Positions 34,778-44,812 of a DNA stretch of 64,000 nt are shown one piece after another. The notes beneath the pieces were generated by a model. That model had not been told where the DNA came from. It did no database searches and was given only the letters and a program-made list of their open reading frames with translations. Origin of the DNA: Chenggangzhangella methanolivorans (lineage in GTDB: Bacteria > Pseudomonadota > Alphaproteobacteria > Rhizobiales > Methylopilaceae). The position numbers and the translations under genes were made by a program. The stretch covers positions 248,001 through 312,000 of the forward strand of contig NZ_CP081869.1 in NCBI RefSeq assembly GCF_019797865.1. The letters are read 5' to 3'. Numbering within the stretch: position 1 is the stretch's first letter; every line of letters begins with the position of its first letter.

Positions 34778-34971
34778 CGGCCAATTCCCAACAGCAGGGT
34801 GACGCCGTAGCGGATGATCATGTCGACGAAGAAGAAGAACACCGCCGCGACGAAGGCGAAGATCACCACCATCAGCGTCGTGATGCCCGTCTCCTTGCGG
34901 GTCGGCCACACCACTTTCGCGGTCTCGGCTCCAACCTGCTGGAGGAATTCGAGCGGGGAAGTCTTCGCCAT
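34774..34971 (-). CDS. secE: Preprotein translocase subunit SecE
   Basis: SecE, 65 residues, the short single-helix form: MAKTSPLEFLQQVGAETAKV, VWPTRKETGITTLMV, then one transmembrane helix (VFFFFVDMIIRYGVTLLLGI). The frame is open upstream through the tRNA gene, so the start at 34971 was chosen from the family. Coupled to nusG. Confidence 0.95.
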   Translation of the reverse strand: MAKTSPLEFLQQVGAETAKVVWPTRKETGITTLMVVIFAFVAAVFFFFVDMIIRYGVTLLLGIGR

Positions 34972-35106
34972 CAGATGTCCAAAACGTCCAAAAGGGCGCG
35001 CTCCCGAAACGGGCCCGCACCCCGAAAACCAAAAGAATTCAACGACCTTGCGGTCGCACTCAAACCCCGAACTAAATTCCGCCCCGCCACGCCGTCCGCC
35101 CGGGCG

Positions 35107-35183
35107 TGGCAGGAGTGGAGGGACTCGAACCCCCAACCCCCGGTTTTGGAGACCGGTGCTCTGACCAGTTGAGCTACACTCCT
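35107..35183 (-). tRNA. trnW: tRNA-Trp (anticodon CCA)
   Basis: The minus strand folds as a cloverleaf: acceptor AGGAGTG/CACTCCT, D-arm GCTCAACTGGTCAGAGC, anticodon loop CTCCAAA with anticodon CCA, T-arm with GGTTCGAGTC. Discriminator G and an encoded CCA end follow at 35110-35107. tRNA-Trp upstream of secE-nusG is the standard arrangement. Confidence 0.95.
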
Positions 35184-35213
35184 AAAGACGCTGGGGGTTT
35201 TGAGCGGGTGGCT

Positions 35214-35242
35214 CATATGGCACGCCGACTCGCTTGGCGCAA
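35214..35242 (-). promoter_or_regulatory. Possible promoter for tRNA-Trp-secE-nusG
   Basis: Minus strand: TTGCGC (35237-35242), 17-base spacer, CATATG (35214-35219), about 30 bases before the tRNA. Both hexamers are moderate matches; position after the tuf terminator supports it. Confidence 0.35.
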
Positions 35243-35287
35243 CACCCAACGCGGCAGTTTCGAGACGGACTGAACGTCCGTCACGGC

Positions 35288-35318
35288 GCCGCGCCCGGAG
35301 GGAGCCTCCGGGCGCGGC
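35288..35318 (-). terminator. Terminator hairpin after the second tuf gene
   Basis: Perfect 14-base stem GCCGCGCCCGGAGG with three-base loop, starting nine bases after the tuf stop. No long T-run, as often in high-GC genomes. Confidence 0.7.
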
Positions 35319-35326
35319 GGCCGACA

Positions 35327-36514
<1,188 letters not shown>

Positions 36515-36562
36515 CGACTGAGTTCCTGCGTCGCGATCTCTGTTCGGCTTTAAAGCGCCGCT

Positions 36563-36591
36563 CCTCTAGGCGGGTTCTGGCCGGGAGACAA
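36563..36591 (-). promoter_or_regulatory. Possible promoter of the second tuf gene
   Basis: Minus strand: TTGTCT (36586-36591), 17-base spacer, TAGAGG (36563-36568), about 50 bases before the tuf start. The first hexamer is weak at two positions; the region also has to serve the divergent membrane protein gene. Confidence 0.3.
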
Positions 36592-36682
36592 GCCCGAAAG
36601 CGCCGCGGCCTGTTTCGGGAACCTCTCCTTAAGCGAAAAGACGCCACCATCGCGGACCCGGAACGCCCTCTGTCGCCGCCTC

Positions 36683-37862
36683 ATGACCGCCACTTCCGCG
36701 CCCGCCCCGGACGACCGCGCGCTCGCGATCCGAGCCGCGTTCGCCTTTTTCGCGCTCTATGCGGTTTTCTTTTCGACAGGGCCGCTCTTCGGACAATGGC
36801 TGCTCGACGCGGAAGGACGGCCGCTGCAGGCCGACTTCGTAAACGTCTGGGCCGCCGGACGGATGGCGATCGAGGGCCGGGCCGCGGACGTCTACGACTG
36901 GGCGGCGCACCGCGCCTATGAGGTTCTCGCCGTCGGCCACGACTTCGAGGGCTATTTCGGCTGGCACTACCCTCCGATGTTCCTGCTGGTGGCCGCGCCG
37001 CTGTCGCTGCTGCCCTACGTCGCCTCGCAGCTCGTCTGGACGGCCGTGACGCTGCCGATCTACGCGGCCGCGATCCGCCTGATCTGCAGGCGCTGGGACG
37101 CCGTGCTGATCGCCCTCGCCTTCCCGCCGTCGCGATGAACGTCGCCTTCGGCCAGAACGGATTTTTGACCGCAGGGCTTCTGGGCGCAGGCCTGGCGCTG
37201 CTCGACCGGCGGCCGGTCGCCGCAGGGATCCTGATCGGGCTTCTCACCTACAAGCCGCAGTTCGGAGCGCTGATCCCGATCGCGCTGCTCGCCTGTGGAC
37301 ACTGGCGCGCCATCGCCTCCGCCGCCGCCACCGCGCTCGCCGCGGCGGGCGCCGCGACGCTCGCGTTCGGGGCCGAGGTCTGGCCGGCCTTCCTCGCCTC
37401 GACAAAGCTCACCAACCACGCCGTTCTGGAGATGGGCTGGGCGAACTTCGCCGAGCTCGTCAGCCCGTTCGGCGTCTCCCGCTGGCTCGGCCTCGGCTAT
37501 TGGTCAGCCTGGATGGTGCAAGGCGCCGTCATGGCGACACTCGCGGCGCTCGTCTGGTCGGCCTGGCGGCGGCCGGGCGCCGACGGCCCCAAGCGCGCCT
37601 TGCTCGCGGCGGGCTGCGTGGCGGCCTCGCCCTACGCCTATGTCTACGACCTGACGACGCTCGGCGTCGCGCTGGCGTTTCTCCTGAAGGACGGCTGCGC
37701 CCCCGCCGAGCGGCGCGCGGTCGCGCTCGTGTGCCTGCTGATCATCGCGGAGCCGCTTTCGGGAACGCCCTCAGCGTCCTCGCCGCGCCGATCGTCGCCG
37801 CGCTGGCGATCAGGAGGATCTGGCCGGGCCTGGCGCGCTGGCACGCGGTGGCGGCGGCCTGA
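36683..37862 (+). CDS. GT87/DUF2029-type integral membrane glycosyltransferase, two frameshifts
   Basis: Polytopic protein of about 393 residues when repaired. The N-terminal part (MTATSAPAPDDRALAIRAAF) has a helix, then DFVNVWAAGRMAIEGRAADV and FGWHYPPMFLLVAAPLSLLP; this DF-W and YPP pattern is typical of DUF2029 (GT87) polyprenol-phosphate mannosyltransferase-like proteins. The middle carries NVAFGQNGFLTAGLLGAGLA and TYKPQFGALIPIALLA, again family-like. Frame changes near 37135 and 37760; the end reads RRIWPGLARWHAVAAA. The acceptor sugar is unknown. Divergent from tuf. Confidence 0.75.
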
Positions 37863-38041
37863 ACGGCCAGTCGCCGCAATCAGATCTGTCACGCGCCCAC
37901 TCCGAGCGGTCGCCCCTCGGGAGCGAGACCGGAGTCAGCCTCCCCCCTCTCCCGCGACGCCGGCTGCGACGTTTCGCTCGACATCCGCCCGCGATACGGG
38001 CGGCCAGCCCTTCTTCGCGCGGCGCGGTCGAACGCGCCGCT

Positions 38042-38440
38042 TTACGAGGCGACGACCGGGACCGGCGGTCGGGTTCTCAGCGTTCTCCTGAGAGCCGCAG
38101 GGCTCACGCCGACTTCGGCGGAGAAGACCCGAGTCAGATGGCTCTGGTCCGAGAAGCCGCACTGGGCCGCAATGTCGGCGATGGTCGCGTCCGAGTTCAG
38201 GAGCGCGGCCTGGGCCGCCTTGATGCGAAGCAGGCGCGACCAGCGATACGGAGTTTCGCCGACCGACATGCGAAACGCTCGGATGAAGTGCCCCCGGGAG
38301 AGGCCGCACAGCGTCGCGACCTCCGCGACGGAGCGTTTGGGCGCTCCGCTGACGCCCAGCTCTTGGAAGGCGATCCGGCGTTGCTCGGGGGTGAGCCCGC
38401 CGCGACGCCGGAAGTCGCACGAGGTCGGCCGCCGCGTCAT
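38042..38440 (-). CDS. AraC-type HTH transcriptional regulator, DNA-binding domain only
   Basis: 132 residues, consisting almost only of the double helix-turn-helix of AraC/XylS proteins: VAEVATLCGLSRGHFIRAFR, then IADIAAQCGFSDQSHLTRVF and VGVSPAALRR. No N-terminal sensor domain. Start overlaps the stop of the hydrolase gene (ATGA), so it is probably co-transcribed with the hydrolase and the dioxygenase. Confidence 0.85.
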   Translation of the reverse strand: MTRRPTSCDFRRRGGLTPEQRRIAFQELGVSGAPKRSVAEVATLCGLSRGHFIRAFRMSVGETPYRWSRLLRIKAAQAALLNSDATIADIAAQCGFSDQSHLTRVFSAEVGVSPAALRRTLRTRPPVPVVAS

Positions 38441-39081
38441 GACGCGACGGCTTCGGCGGAACGCGTGGCCAAGCGTTCGTACCAGTCGGCCGCCAGTTCG
38501 ACGTCGACCTTTGTGAGGCCGTGTCCGGTCGGCAGGATGCGGTGCTCGACCTGGCCGCCGGCCTCGCCAAGCACCTTCGCGAGCTGCGAGGCGTTCGTCG
38601 CGGGGACGATCGGGTCCCGATCGCCGGAGACCAGCAAGGCCGGCGTCGGGACGCTTCCCCCAACGGGGCCGTCGAGCGGGACCATGCCTCGAAGCAGGAT
38701 CGCGCCGGAGAGCGCGCCGGGATGCAGCAGGCGGACGGCGGCCGCGATGTTCGCGCCGTTGGAGAAGCCGAGCGCGACCGGAGCGCCGATTCCATAGGAG
38801 GCCCTCGCCTCCCCGACGAAGCGGGCGAGGTCGCCCGCCCGGCGGCGGACGTCGTCCTCGTCGAACACGCCCTCGGCGAGCCGCCGGAAGAAGCGCGGCA
38901 TGCCGTTTTCGAGAACCTGGCCGCGAGGAGACAACAGCGCCGCGCCGGGCGCGACCGCGGCCCCGAGGCCGATCAGGTCGGTCTCGTCGCCGCCCGTGCC
39001 GTGAAGGAGAAGCACGGGGGGCAGGCCCGCGACGGTCGCAGGGCGAAACACATGGACGAACGAAAGCTCACGCGCGCTCAT
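38437..39081 (-). CDS. Alpha/beta hydrolase of the phospholipase/carboxylesterase (MhqD-like) family
   Basis: 214 residues. LLLHGTGGDE near the N-terminus (oxyanion region), nucleophile elbow ALGFSNGANIAA with Ser, Asp in VSGDRDPIV and His in LPTGHGLTKVD form the triad. Proteins of this family sit beside ring-cleaving dioxygenases in the Bacillus mhq (quinone/hydroquinone resistance) operons; the same pairing here suggests hydrolysis of ring-opened quinone products. No signal peptide, so cytoplasmic. Confidence 0.85.
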   Translation of the reverse strand: MSARELSFVHVFRPATVAGLPPVLLLHGTGGDETDLIGLGAAVAPGAALLSPRGQVLENGMPRFFRRLAEGVFDEDDVRRRAGDLARFVGEARASYGIGAPVALGFSNGANIAAAVRLLHPGALSGAILLRGMVPLDGPVGGSVPTPALLVSGDRDPIVPATNASQLAKVLGEAGGQVEHRILPTGHGLTKVDVELAADWYERLATRSAEAVAS

Positions 39082-39152
39082 GGCGACGCTCCATCGTGTC
39101 TTGAGTGAGAGGAAGGAAGGCTCCGCGCCCCAGATGAGCGCGGAGCTTCAAG

Positions 39153-40085
39153 TCAGGCGAGTTCGGGCAGCCGCTCTTCGATCCGCGGGCGCAGGGCCTC
39201 GAGGAACGGGGGCAGCTTCAGAGCCTCGCCCAGATGCTCCGCGGGCTCGTCGAAGGCGAAGCCGGGCTCGTCGGTGGCGATCTCGAACAGCACCCCGCCG
39301 GGCTCGCGGAAGTAGACGGACCGGAAGTAGTTGCGGTCCTTCTGCTCCGTGACGGCGAGGCCATGCTCGCTGACGAGCTTGCGCGCCATCGCGGCTTGCG
39401 CGGCGTCGTCGGCCGCGCGGAAAGCGATGTGGTGCACGCTGCCGCCGCCGGGACGACCGCCGAGGAAGCCGCCGACCTCGCGGAGGTCGACGAAGCGGCC
39501 GTACCCCTCGCCGCCAGCGTCGTAGCGGACGACGTTGTCCTCGCGCGCCACCTCGCGGTGACCAAACACGTTGGTCAGAACCGCGGCGGTCGCCTCCGCC
39601 TTGTCGAGCAGGAGCGTGACGCCGTGGAAGCCGCGGATAGCGTGCTCGGCCGGGACCGAGCCGCCCTCCCAGGCCTCTTCAGCCTCGACGCCGTCCACGC
39701 CGACGAGCGCGAGCGAGAGCCCGTCCGGATCCTTGAACGCCAGCACCGTCTCGCCGAAGCGGATGACCGGGTTGTCGTGGGGGACCGCGGCTTCGACGAA
39801 GCGCTGCGTCCACCAGCCGATCGAGCCGCGGGGCACGCGGAACGAGGTCTGCGAGGTCTCGCCGACGCCGATCCGGCCGGGGGCGACATGGTCCCACGGG
39901 AAGAAGGTCAGCACGGATCCCGGGCGGCCCGCGGCGTCGCCGTAGTAGAGATGGTAGGTGCCGGGATCGTCGAAGTTCACGGTCTTCTTGACCAGGCGGA
40001 GCCCGAGAACCCCGGTGTAGAAGCCGACGTTCCGGCGGGCCGGTCCGCTGATCGCGGTGACGTGGTGAAGGGCTGCGCCGCTCAT
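39153..40085 (-). CDS. Ring-cleaving dioxygenase, vicinal-oxygen-chelate (MhqO-like) family
   Basis: 310 residues from MSGAALHHVTAISGPARRNV; an upstream in-frame start would run into the operator region. Two glyoxalase/extradiol-type modules: LHHVTAI with NVGFYTGVLGLRLVKKTVNF, and IRGFHGVTLLLD with SVHHIAFRAADD. The C-terminal module has FREPGGVLFEIATDEPGF with the metal-ligand Glu. Homologues act on hydroquinones or catechols. First gene of a three-gene set (dioxygenase, hydrolase, AraC-type), divergent from a LysR gene. Confidence 0.88.
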   Translation of the reverse strand: MSGAALHHVTAISGPARRNVGFYTGVLGLRLVKKTVNFDDPGTYHLYYGDAAGRPGSVLTFFPWDHVAPGRIGVGETSQTSFRVPRGSIGWWTQRFVEAAVPHDNPVIRFGETVLAFKDPDGLSLALVGVDGVEAEEAWEGGSVPAEHAIRGFHGVTLLLDKAEATAAVLTNVFGHREVAREDNVVRYDAGGEGYGRFVDLREVGGFLGGRPGGGSVHHIAFRAADDAAQAAMARKLVSEHGLAVTEQKDRNYFRSVYFREPGGVLFEIATDEPGFAFDEPAEHLGEALKLPPFLEALRPRIEERLPELA

Positions 40086-40171
40086 GGCGAGAACTCCGTT
40101 CGTTGGGGCGTCGCTCTGGGGACGCCGATTTCGCTTGAACGAAAGTACGCGCTGAGCTGAGATATTAAACG

Positions 40172-40195
40172 GAAACAATCGAAAATCACTGTTTC
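40172..40195. promoter_or_regulatory. Candidate LysR operator in the divergent intergenic region
   Basis: Inverted repeat GAAACA-N12-TGTTTC just upstream of the LysR gene, in the only AT-rich patch of the 122-base gap. Size and place fit a LysR-type recognition site (T-N11-A class dyad) controlling both directions. Inference from symmetry only. Confidence 0.5.
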
Positions 40196-40207
40196 GGAAA
40201 TTGACCA

Positions 40208-41146
40208 ATGGCGACGCTTCCCGACTTCGAGGCCTGGGCGATCTTCGCCCGCGTCGCGGCCCGTGGTTCGTTCGGCCGGGCGGCCGAGGACCTCAACCTC
40301 TCCAAGGCCACGGTCTCTAAGGCCGTCGCCAGGCTGGAGGCGCGCATCGGGACGCCGCTGTTCCACCGCACCACGCGGCGGCTTTCGCTGACCGAGGCCG
40401 GGCGAGCCGCTGTGCCGAACGCCGAGCGAATCCTTGGCGCGGGCGAGGAGGCGGAGACGCAAGCGCTCGCCCAGTCCGCCTCGCCGCGGGGCGTCGTGCG
40501 GCTCGCGACCCCGATGTCGTTCGGCCTCGCCCATGTCGCGCCGCTGCTGCCGGAGTTCTTCGCCGCCTATCCGGACGTGGCCGTCGACATGGAGCTCAGC
40601 GACCACACCGTCGACCTCATCGATGGCGGCTTCGACCTTGCGCTGCGGATCGCGAGCTTGTCGGACTCGCGTCTCAAGGTGCGGAGGCTCTGTCGGGTGA
40701 AGCGCGTTCTGGTCGGAACGCCTGGCTACTTCGAGCGGGCCGGCCGACCGTCTCATCCGCGCGACCTCGCGGGCCACGCATGCCTCGGCTACTCCTACCT
40801 GGCCTCGCGCGACCGCTGGCGGTTCCTGCGCGAGGACGGCGAGGAGGCCACCGCCACGCCGTCCGGACCCATGCGCGCCAACAACGCCGACGCGCTGACG
40901 CCGAGCCTGATGGCGGGGCTCGGCCTCGCGGTGCAGCCCGAGTTTATCGTCTGGCAGGACATTGCGGCGGGGCGGCTGGAGGCGGTGATGTGCGACTGGA
41001 GCCCGCCGCCGATCGCGCTCAACGTGGTGACCCCGCCCGGGTCGCTGCGCCCGCCACGGGTGACGGCGCTGATCGAGTTCCTCGTGCGGCGGCTCGCGAA
41101 GGCGCCGTGGGCGACGCCGGAGCCGAGCGAGGCGGCTGCGAAATAG
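40208..41146 (+). CDS. LysR-family transcriptional regulator, divergent from the dioxygenase operon
   Basis: 312 residues. N-terminal winged HTH (FARVAARGSFGRAAEDLNLS, KATVSKAVARLEARIGTPLF, HRTTRRLSLTEAG), then a periplasmic-binding-like effector domain (GVVRLATPMSFGLAHVAPLL to about residue 295). Closest in style to the DhcR/PA-type LysR group that governs neighbouring oxidoreductases. Probably controls the divergent dioxygenase-hydrolase genes. Its last codons form one arm of a terminator. Confidence 0.92.
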   Translation: MATLPDFEAWAIFARVAARGSFGRAAEDLNLSKATVSKAVARLEARIGTPLFHRTTRRLSLTEAGRAAVPNAERILGAGEEAETQALAQSASPRGVVRLATPMSFGLAHVAPLLPEFFAAYPDVAVDMELSDHTVDLIDGGFDLALRIASLSDSRLKVRRLCRVKRVLVGTPGYFERAGRPSHPRDLAGHACLGYSYLASRDRWRFLREDGEEATATPSGPMRANNADALTPSLMAGLGLAVQPEFIVWQDIAAGRLEAVMCDWSPPPIALNVVTPPGSLRPPRVTALIEFLVRRLAKAPWATPEPSEAAAK

Positions 41147-41163
41147 CCGCCTCGCTCGGCTTT
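41122..41163. terminator. Strong, probably bidirectional terminator overlapping the LysR stop codon
   Basis: Perfect 16-base stem (GCCGAGCGAGGCGGCT and complement) with loop GCGAAAT, which contains most of the stop codon, followed by TTT. It separates the convergent LysR and GlcG/HbpS-like genes. Confidence 0.85.
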
Positions 41164-41165
41164 GA

Positions 41166-41600
41166 TCAGGTGCGCCAGGGATGGGCGGGCAGTTCCCACG
41201 TGCCGAGCGCCTGCGCGCCCGCGGTCGCGACGGCATGGTCGTTCTCGACCGAAGAGCCGCTGACCCCGATCGCCCCGATCATGACGCCGTCCTTGTCGAC
41301 GATCGGCAGACCTCCGGGGAAGGTGATCAGACCCTGGTTGGAATGCTCGATGCCGTAGAGCGGCTTGCCCGGCTGCGAGAGCTTGCCGATCTCCCCGGTC
41401 GGCATGCCGAAGAAGACGGCGGTCTTGGCCTTCTTGATCGCGATGTCGATCGATCCGACCCAGGCGTCGTCCATGCGATGGAACGCCTTCAGGTCCGCGC
41501 CGGAATCGACGATCGCGATACACATGAAAGTGTCGATCTCGCGGGCCTTGCGGATGGCTTCTTCGATCGCCTTCGCCGCGTTTTCGATCGTGATGTGCAT
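41166..41600 (-). CDS. GlcG/HbpS (DUF336) family heme-binding-like protein
   Basis: 144 residues of the GlcG/HbpS fold: [40 protein letters not shown], then [20 protein letters not shown] and [20 protein letters not shown]. Members bind heme or corrinoid or act as accessory proteins of glycolate, diol and catechol pathways. Cytoplasmic, no signal peptide. Downstream of the porin gene on the same strand with a 16-base gap, so possibly co-transcribed. Confidence 0.85.
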   Translation of the reverse strand: MHITIENAAKAIEEAIRKAREIDTFMCIAIVDSGADLKAFHRMDDAWVGSIDIAIKKAKTAVFFGMPTGEIGKLSQPGKPLYGIEHSNQGLITFPGGLPIVDKDGVMIGAIGVSGSSVENDHAVATAGAQALGTWELPAHPWRT

Positions 41601-41616
41601 CGCTTTTTCCTTGGTT

Positions 41617-43003
41617 TCAGTAACGAAACTGAATCTCTCCGCCCACGAAGTGGACGGTCTTGCCGGACCCGGTCTCGCTCAGGAAGGGCCGGGTTCGAAG
41701 AGGGCGTAAGACGTCTCGAGCGTGACGTTTGTCGTCGCCTCCCACCCGAGAACGACCTCGCCCTGCGTCCCCACATAGCGCGCGCGGCTGCCTGCGGAGG
41801 GTCGGATGAGGTTTCCGGGATTGCCGTAGACGCCGTCGTCGAGCGACTGCCGCCAGTAGAAGACGGCCGCGCCAGTCAGCGACCAACCAGACCCAGCGAC
41901 ACCCCGATGACCGGATGCAGGTTCACGAGGTTGGCCGGGCCGATCAGTCCGATCTCGCCAAAGTATTTGCCCTTGGGGAACAGCGCGTTGAACGTGCCGA
42001 GGCGGCCGCCCGGCCCGCGGTCGCCGCTGATGACGTTGGCCTTGAGTTCGACGAACGGCCGAAGGGGGACCGCGGAAAAGGTGTAGCGCGTGTGTCTGTC
42101 GCCACCGACCAGGCCAGGATCCTCTCACCGCCGAAGGTCCCGAGCTGCAGCATCGCCTCGTGGTTCCAGCTCCAGTCGCCGAGCGCGCCGAAGAACCGCG
42201 TCCCCAGCGTATGGCGGCGCTCATCGGCGACGCCGCTGTCGAAGCGCGCATCGTCACGCTCATAGCCGATCCAGTAGAGGTCGAGGCCCGACTTGGGGCC
42301 GATCTCCGGCAAGGCGCGGGTCGCGTAGAGGCCGAAAGTCTTGCGGCTCCGGTCCGAGCGATCGTCGAAGTTCCCAAGCTCGTTGGCGACCGGACGGTAG
42401 GCGAAGGCGTCCACGGTCCAGTCGCCGACCGAGAGCCGCGCCCGCGCGCCGTCGAAGGAGAGCGGCACGTTCGGCCCGAAGCGCAGGCCGATGAGGCGCT
42501 CGGAACCATAGGCGACCATCTGCCGGCCTCCGCGGATGGAGAGTTCGCCGGAACCAAGCGGCGCGCTCGCTTCCGCAAAACCCTGCAGCAGTTTCGACCC
42601 CCGTCTCGTCGACCGGCCCCTCGGTCAGCGCGCTGCGGTCCGCCCATGCGCCAAGCATCTGGCCGAAGACGCGCAGGGTCGGCCCGAGACGCAGGTCCGC
42701 ATACGGCATAATCCGCGACCAGCCGTAGATCTCGTCAGGCTTGGCGCTGTCGAAATTGTCGGAGTAGCGCTCGAACCTGAAGCGCAGGTCCGTCCCGAGC
42801 GTCAGGCGGCTTTCGCCGGCGGCGTCCAGCGGCACGAACTTGAACCGCTCCCAAGCCGCCCCCGTGCGGTTGGCGGGATCGGCGAGCACGCTCCAGTCCT
42901 CGTCGGCGCGGTTGTTGGAGAAGGATGGCGGCTCCGCAGTCGCCGGGCTCATGGCCGCCACGGAGATCGAGGCCGCGGCGGCCGCTTGGATTGCGCGGAG
43001 CAT
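41617..43003 (-). CDS. Alginate-export-type outer-membrane porin, several frameshifts
   Basis: About 460 residues when repaired. Signal peptide [20 protein letters not shown] cut after ATA, then a beta-barrel: [93 protein letters not shown], ending [12 protein letters not shown] with the terminal aromatic of outer-membrane proteins. The pattern fits the alginate export (AlgE-like) family. Frame changes near 42605, 42090, 41888 and 41690. The upstream frame is open into the MFS gene. Confidence 0.75.
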
Positions 43004-44605
43004 CCGGCAGTCGCGCGCGGCCGGTTTCAGGTCGAGCCCGAGCAGGTGGCGCACGACCGGAGCTTCGGGCCCGACATGGAAGCGGCGGGTCGCCTGCTGC
43101 AGGTCGGCGTCGGCGTGAGAGACGCGCTTGTGCTGACGCAGGTGCTCGGCCCAGCTCTCGACCATGAACCACTCGACGATCTTCTCGGGGTCCTCGGCGT
43201 CCTCGGTCACGCCGCAAGCGAAGGCGCCGTCGCGGCGCCGCTCGTCGGCGCCTGGCCATGGCCTCGAGAAACCCGACCCGGTCGTCCCGGCGCACGCGGT
43301 ACTCGATCTGGATCATCACCGGCCCGCGGTCGTGCTCCACGGGCGCGGCGGTCAGGGGCTCCGGCCAGTGGTTCGAGGGCGTGAGGTCGGTCTCGCCCTT
43401 CGGCAGAGCCCGGCGGCGCAGCAGGAGCCCCGCGGCCGCGAGGCACGCGGCCGCGACGAGCAGCGTCGGCGCGACGCCGAGATGGTGGGCGACCAGCCCC
43501 CACAGGAGGCTGCCGCCCGTCATCGCGCCGTTGAAAACCGTAAGGTAGACGGCGAGCCGCGGCCGCGCACCCAGTTGGGCAGGATCGCCTGCGCGGCGCC
43601 GTTCAGCGTCGTCAGCGCGACGATCCACGCGAGGCCGAGCAGCAGGAGGGCTGCGAGCGCGACCGGCTTGGGCGGCGCGAAGGACAGGCCGGCCATCACC
43701 ACGGCGGCGACCAGCGCCGCGAACAGCAGCAGGCCGTCGGTTCCGAGCCGCGCGCGCAGCTTGGGCATCACGAGGGCCCCGAGGATCGCGCCGAGGCCGA
43801 CCGCGCCGAGCAGCAGGCCGTAGAAGCTCGCGGTCCCGCCGAGCAGTCCGCGGGCGACCAGCGGCAGCAAGGCCCAGACCGCGCTCGCGCAGGCGAAGAA
43901 CACACCGGCGTGGAACAGCACGCGGTGGAGCTCGCGGCTCGCCTTGGCGTAGCGCAGCCCGGCCCGGAAGGCGCCCGAGAAGCGCTCCGCGAGGACGTCG
44001 TCGGCCGCCTTCGGCCGCGGCCACCAGACGAGCGCCGCGATCACCAGCAGGTAGGACGCGACGTCGACGCCATATGTCGTGGCGGCGCCGGCGACGCCGA
44101 GCAGGATGCCGCCGGCCGCAGGCCCGATCGAGCGCGCGATGTTGATGCCGAGCGAGTTCAGCGCGACGGCGTCGCGAAGCTCTCCGCGCGGCACGAGCTC
44201 GGGCACGATGGACTGCCATGTCGGCCCCATCAGCGCCGCGCCGACGCCGCCGAGAAAGGTCAGCGCGACGAGCGAGGAGACAGTGAGCCCGCCTGAAGCC
44301 GCGAGGATGGCGAGGGTCAGGCTGGTGAGCCCGAGCAGCACCTGGATGGCGATGAGCAGTTTTCGGCGATCGAGGATGTCGGAGAGCACGCCTGCGGGGA
44401 TGGCGAGCAGGAAAATCGGCAGCGTGGCCGCCGCCTGCACCAGCGCGACGGCCGCGGGCGAGGCGGCGAGGTCCGTGACGAGCCATGCGCTCGCGACGTC
44501 ACGCATGAAGGAGCCGACATTGCCGACCACCGTCGCGCCCCAGAGGACGGCGAACAGAGGGCGGCGCAGCGGCGCGAAGGCGTTCTGGGCGGCGGGCGCG
44601 GTCAT
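43004..44605 (-). CDS. MFS exporter (EntS-like) with C-terminal antibiotic-biosynthesis-monooxygenase-type domain, frameshifted
   Basis: About 530 residues. The N-terminal part, from MTAPAAQNAFAPLRRPLFAV, is a 12-helix MFS protein of the EntS type (FLLAIPAGVLSDILDRRKLL, LGGVGAALMGPTWQSIVPEL). The soluble C-terminus starts VMIQIEYRVRRDDRVGFLEA and continues DAEDPEKIVEWFMVESWAEH and LRQHKRVSHADADLQQATRR, an ABM-like fold. Frame changes near 43570 and 43245. No stop codon separates its last frame from the porin; a TGA at 43027-43029 in another frame may be the true end. Substrate unknown. Confidence 0.78.
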
Positions 44606-44648
44606 TCGGGTGCTTTCACGCGGTTTCGACGTCGAGCGCCGGAGCAGT

Positions 44649-44786
44649 CCCCCTCCCCCTTGTGGGGAGGGGTTAGGGGTGGGGGTGGCTCAGGATCGAG
44701 CGCGAAGGCCGACGCAGCTCTACGCCGATCCTGCCAGCCTCTTTCGGAACCACCCCCACCCGTACCCTCCCCGCAAGGGGGAGGGA
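44649..44786. repeat. GC-rich palindromic element, same family as the one inside bchB
   Basis: 138-base inverted repeat. Left arm starts ccccctcccccttgtgggga, right arm ends gcaagggggaggg; the centre holds cgacgcagctctacgc (44710-44725). The same centre, inverted, and the same arms occur at 61622-61760 in bchB. Lies in the 207-base gap between the haloperoxidase-like and MFS genes; nothing else recognised in that gap. Confidence 0.85.
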
Positions 44787-44812
44787 GGCGGAGGCCTAGC
44801 GCCCTCGAATCG

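Noticed and set aside
34774..35136. A longer secE reading from 35136
   Set aside because: The added 55 residues would be encoded by the tRNA-Trp gene and spacer; the family start MAKTSPLEFL is at 34971.
42735..44486. A long alternative minus-strand frame through the MFS gene
   Set aside because: Only its middle part (VYLTVFNGAMTGGSLLWGLV onward) is real protein; the rest is the Arg/Ala-rich shadow of the MFS frame.
44649..44786. Considered as a CRISPR-like array or transposon end
   Set aside because: A single inverted unit without spacers, direct-repeat periodicity or transposase; better described as a palindromic extragenic element. No CRISPR array was seen anywhere in the window.
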